Origin: Rhodanobacter panaciterrae
GTDB lineage: Bacteria > Pseudomonadota > Gammaproteobacteria > Xanthomonadales > Rhodanobacteraceae
Assembly: GCF_014651895.1 (NCBI RefSeq)
Contig: NZ_BMXT01000002.1
Span: 496,001-560,000, forward strand
Direction of reading: 5' to 3'
Length of the DNA: 64,000 bases
Under the pieces are notes generated by a model. It ran no database searches and had not been told where the DNA came from. It saw only the letters and a list, made by a program, of their open reading frames with translations. Below are positions 61,986 to 64,000 of the stretch, one piece after another (within the stretch, counting starts at the first letter, position 1; each line of letters opens with the position of its first letter). The position numbers and the translations under genes were made by a program.

Positions 61986-63011
61986 ATGTCCGCCCAACCC
62001 CTCCGCAACGCGCACATCCTCGACCCCGGCTTCGAGCTCACCCTGCGCCCGATGCGTTATCCCGGTTTCTACGAGATGTACCGCAACGCGATCAAGAACA
62101 CCTGGACCGTCGAGGAAGTGGATTTCTCGATGGACACGGCCGATCTCTCGTCGAAAATGTCCGCCGCCGATCGCCACCTGATTCATCGCCTGGTGGCGTT
62201 CTTCGCCACCGGCGACGCCATCGTGTCGAACAACCTGGTGTTGAACCTGTATCAGCACATCAATTCGCCCGAAGCGCGCATGTATCTGTCGCGCCAGCTG
62301 TACGAGGAAGCGCTGCATGTGCAGTTCTATCTCACCCTGCTCGACACCTATATTCCTGATCCGGCCGAGCGCAACAAGGCGTTCGCGGCGATCGAGAACA
62401 TTCCCTCGATCCGCGCCAAGGGCGAGTTCTGTTTCAAGTGGATCGACTCGATCCAGAACCTGCAACGGCTGGAAACCCGCGAACAGCGGCGTCAGTTCCT
62501 GCTCAACCTGATCTGCTTCGCCGCCTGCATCGAAGGCCTGTTCTTCTATGCCGCGTTCGCCTACGTCTACTACCTGCGCTCGCGCGGACTGCTGCATGGT
62601 CTCGCCGCCGGCACCAACTGGGTGTTCCGCGACGAGAGCGGCCACATGGCATTCGCATTCGATGTCGTGCGCACCGTGCGCGAACAGGAGCCCGAGCTGT
62701 TCGACGATGCCATGCGCGCGCAGGTCGAGCAGATGATGGAAGACGCGATCGCCTGCGAAGCCCTGTTCGCCGAGGATGTGCTTTCTGGCGGCGTGGTCGG
62801 CCTGTCGGTGAAGGACATGCGCCAGTACCTCGAATACTGCGCCGACCAGCGCCTCGCCCAGCTCGACATGCCGAAGAAATACGGCGCGAAGAACCCGTTC
62901 GACTTCATGGATCTGCAGGACGTACAGGAAGTGACCAATTTCTTCGAACGCCGGGTGTCGGCGTATCAGGTCGGCGTGCAGGGCGAAGTGGCGTTCGATA
63001 TGGCGTTCTGA
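61986..63011 (+). CDS. nrdB: Ribonucleoside-diphosphate reductase class Ia, beta subunit
   Basis: A 341-residue di-metal radical subunit. Ligand and radical residues are visible: Glu108-x-x-His111 (EEALH) and Tyr115, four residues after the histidine as in the tyrosyl radical of class Ia/Ib enzymes. Further metal ligands are in FFATGDAIVSNN and DESGHMAF. The C-terminus FDMAF fits the peptide that docks on NrdA. It is cotranscribed with nrdA under the riboswitch. The start ATG at 61986 has a GAAGGAAC ribosome-binding site. Confidence 0.95.
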   Translation: MSAQPLRNAHILDPGFELTLRPMRYPGFYEMYRNAIKNTWTVEEVDFSMDTADLSSKMSAADRHLIHRLVAFFATGDAIVSNNLVLNLYQHINSPEARMYLSRQLYEEALHVQFYLTLLDTYIPDPAERNKAFAAIENIPSIRAKGEFCFKWIDSIQNLQRLETREQRRQFLLNLICFAACIEGLFFYAAFAYVYYLRSRGLLHGLAAGTNWVFRDESGHMAFAFDVVRTVREQEPELFDDAMRAQVEQMMEDAIACEALFAEDVLSGGVVGLSVKDMRQYLEYCADQRLAQLDMPKKYGAKNPFDFMDLQDVQEVTNFFERRVSAYQVGVQGEVAFDMAF

Positions 63012-63079
63012 CGCGCCGGGTTCACCGGTCGGCCCTGTTGTGCCACGCAGCGAGCGTCGGGAGTACCGTCCGACCTATT

Positions 63080-63094
63080 GACTACACGTGTAGG
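63080..63094 (+). promoter_or_regulatory. BlaI-type operator 1, overlapping a -35 region
   Basis: The perfect palindrome CTACACGTGTAG (63082-63093) overlaps TTGACT (63078-63083), a likely -35 element. It matches the CTACA..TGTAG core of BlaI/MecI operators. A second operator follows 25 bases downstream. Confidence 0.65.
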
Positions 63095-63106
63095 CATGGC
63101 GTAGCG

Positions 63107-63124
63107 TGACTACATCTGTAGTCA
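63107..63124 (+). promoter_or_regulatory. BlaI-type operator 2
   Basis: TGACTACA-TC-TGTAGTCA is a perfect 8-bp dyad, close to the TACTACATATGTAGTA consensus of BlaI/MecI sites. It lies 16 bases before the blaI start codon, in the expected position for autorepression. Confidence 0.75.
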
Positions 63125-63139
63125 CACGGACCTCCGGCC

Positions 63140-63526
63140 ATGCGCAAGTCCACCATCGGCGACCAGGAACTGGCGCTACTGCATCACATCGACGAATGCG
63201 GCCACGCCTCGGTGGGCGAGGTGGCCGCCGGCTACGGCGAGCCGCGCGGATTGGCGCGCTCCACCGTGCTGACCATGATGGAACGCCTGCGCAGCAAGGG
63301 TTATCTCAAGCGCCGGCAGGTCAAGGGCATGTTCCGCTACAGCACCGCCACCGGACCCGGCGAGGCGATGCGCAGCGCGGTCGGCAGCTTTGTCGAGAAG
63401 ACGCTGAGTGGCTCGGTCTCGCCGTTCGTGGCGTGGATGTCCGAGCGCGCCGAGGTCTCCGACACGGAACTGGCCGAACTCGAAGCGCTGGTGACTCAAC
63501 TGCAGTCCAAGCGCAAGGAGTCGTGA
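63140..63526 (+). CDS. blaI: BlaI/MecI/CopY family transcriptional repressor
   Basis: A 128-residue repressor with an N-terminal winged helix (1-70, VGEVAAGYGEPRGLARSTVLTMMERLRSKGYLKRRQVKGMFRYS). A C-terminal helical dimerisation part contains the cleavage-region Asn/Phe equivalents less clearly. Two palindromic operators lie in front. It is followed directly by blaR1-like sequence. The target may be a beta-lactamase or another gene of the regulon beyond this window. Confidence 0.92.
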   Translation: MRKSTIGDQELALLHHIDECGHASVGEVAAGYGEPRGLARSTVLTMMERLRSKGYLKRRQVKGMFRYSTATGPGEAMRSAVGSFVEKTLSGSVSPFVAWMSERAEVSDTELAELEALVTQLQSKRKES

Positions 63527-63527
63527 G

Positions 63528-64000
63528 ATGGCCTCGCTGACTGTCCTGCTCGATACCCTGCTGATCCGGCTGGCCTGGACTTCGGCCCAGGCCGTGCTGC
63601 TGATCGGTGCCGTCTGGTTGATCGGCCGCTTGCTGCCGCAACTACCGTCCGCGTTGCGCTGCACGCTGTGGTGGCTGGTGGGCCTGCAGCTGATCCTCGG
63701 GCTGTGCTGGAGCTCGCCACTGCAACTGCGCGTGCTGGCGCCGGCACCGCAGATCGCGACTGTTGCGCAAGACCACGCTGCATTGCCGAGTGCTCTCATT
63801 GCAAATGCCGTATCCACGATCCACGTGCTGCCCGCTTCGGTCCAACCGACACCGGCTGCGTGGTATTCGCACTGGCGGCTGATCCTGATTTCGCTGTGGC
63901 TGGCCGCGGTGCTCGTGCAGTTGCTCATCACAGGCAAACAGTGGCGCGAGTCGCGCCACGTGCTGCGCGACTCGCAGCCGTTGACCGATGATTCGTTGCG
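63528..64000 (+). CDS. BlaR1/MecR1-type M56 membrane peptidase (3' end outside window)
   Basis: The first 157 codons of a sensor-peptidase gene lie here. Three hydrophobic segments are visible: about 10-35, 44-60 and 115-134. The first contains TLLIRLAWTSAQAVLLIGAVWLIGRLLP, typical of the M56 N-terminus. The catalytic HExxH lies beyond base 64000. It starts one base after the blaI stop codon, so the pair is cotranscribed, as in bla/mec regulons. Confidence 0.8.
   Translation, partial: MASLTVLLDTLLIRLAWTSAQAVLLIGAVWLIGRLLPQLPSALRCTLWWLVGLQLILGLCWSSPLQLRVLAPAPQIATVAQDHAALPSALIANAVSTIHVLPASVQPTPAAWYSHWRLILISLWLAAVLVQLLITGKQWRESRHVLRDSQPLTDDSL

Overview
The window is chromosomal DNA of a high-GC Gram-negative bacterium. 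Gene content points to Gammaproteobacteria, most likely Lysobacterales/Xanthomonadales and perhaps Rhodanobacteraceae. The evidence is a long PlsB, a PLD-type PssA, RdgC, a two-step malate synthase/isocitrate lyase pair, UbiE/UbiJ/UbiB/UbiK, a B12-switched class Ia ribonucleotide reductase, GTAG-type REP hairpins and a thymidine kinase without the usual zinc ligands. The family assignment is inference from gene character, since no database was searched. I saw no rRNA, tRNA, CRISPR array, insertion sequence or prophage; coding density is high and most of the window is core genome.

Layout. 1-4807: a truncated fatty-acid desaturase, then a GldA/GldF/GldG-like ABC operon with a DUF4340-like protein and mutM. 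4824-10877: an unknown protein, tdk, a halogenase-like flavoprotein, rep and an AI-2E/PerM family permease. 11003-19717: an e(P4) lipoprotein phosphatase, a lipoprotein, plsB, ubiE, a Pr6Pr-like membrane protein, a GST, and a divergent EamA exporter/Lrp regulator pair. 19785-28331: a series of hydrolases (AcpA-like phosphatase, pip, M1 peptidase, alpha/beta hydrolase), a fatty acid hydroxylase, a YgjP-type peptidase and rdgC. 28429-36832: an aromatic aminotransferase, ttcA, two small or accessory genes, pssA, an AaeXAB-like efflux set and a DUF4156-like lipoprotein. 36959-44979: an M16 peptidase, a tiny membrane-protein gene behind a sigma-54 promoter, trmL, ubiJ-ubiB, truC, arfB and an acyltransferase. 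45313-50366: an exopolysaccharide locus. 50432-54571: a LysR regulator divergent from aceB-aceA. 54610-64000: a cation antiporter, comM, ubiK, a PII gene, riboswitch-controlled nrdA-nrdB, and a blaI-blaR1 pair cut by the window end.

Two places stand out. At 39950-40294 a 67-residue membrane protein lies behind a textbook enhancer, IHF and sigma-54 -24/-12 arrangement. At 45243-50366 a compact epimerase, GT2 synthase, TPR/beta-barrel exporter and CE4 deacetylase locus follows an essentially consensus CRP/Clp operator. It mixes features of Pga, Pel and Xanthomonas Xag systems.

Non-coding structure is rich for a core region. Four copies of a ~105-130 bp paired-hairpin repeat occur, one between nrdA and nrdB. 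Two GTAG-type REP hairpins are present, one of which supplies the stop codon of the neighbouring antiporter gene. There is also a cobalamin riboswitch with its own promoter, and palindromic operators sit in front of the BlaI-type and Lrp-type regulators.
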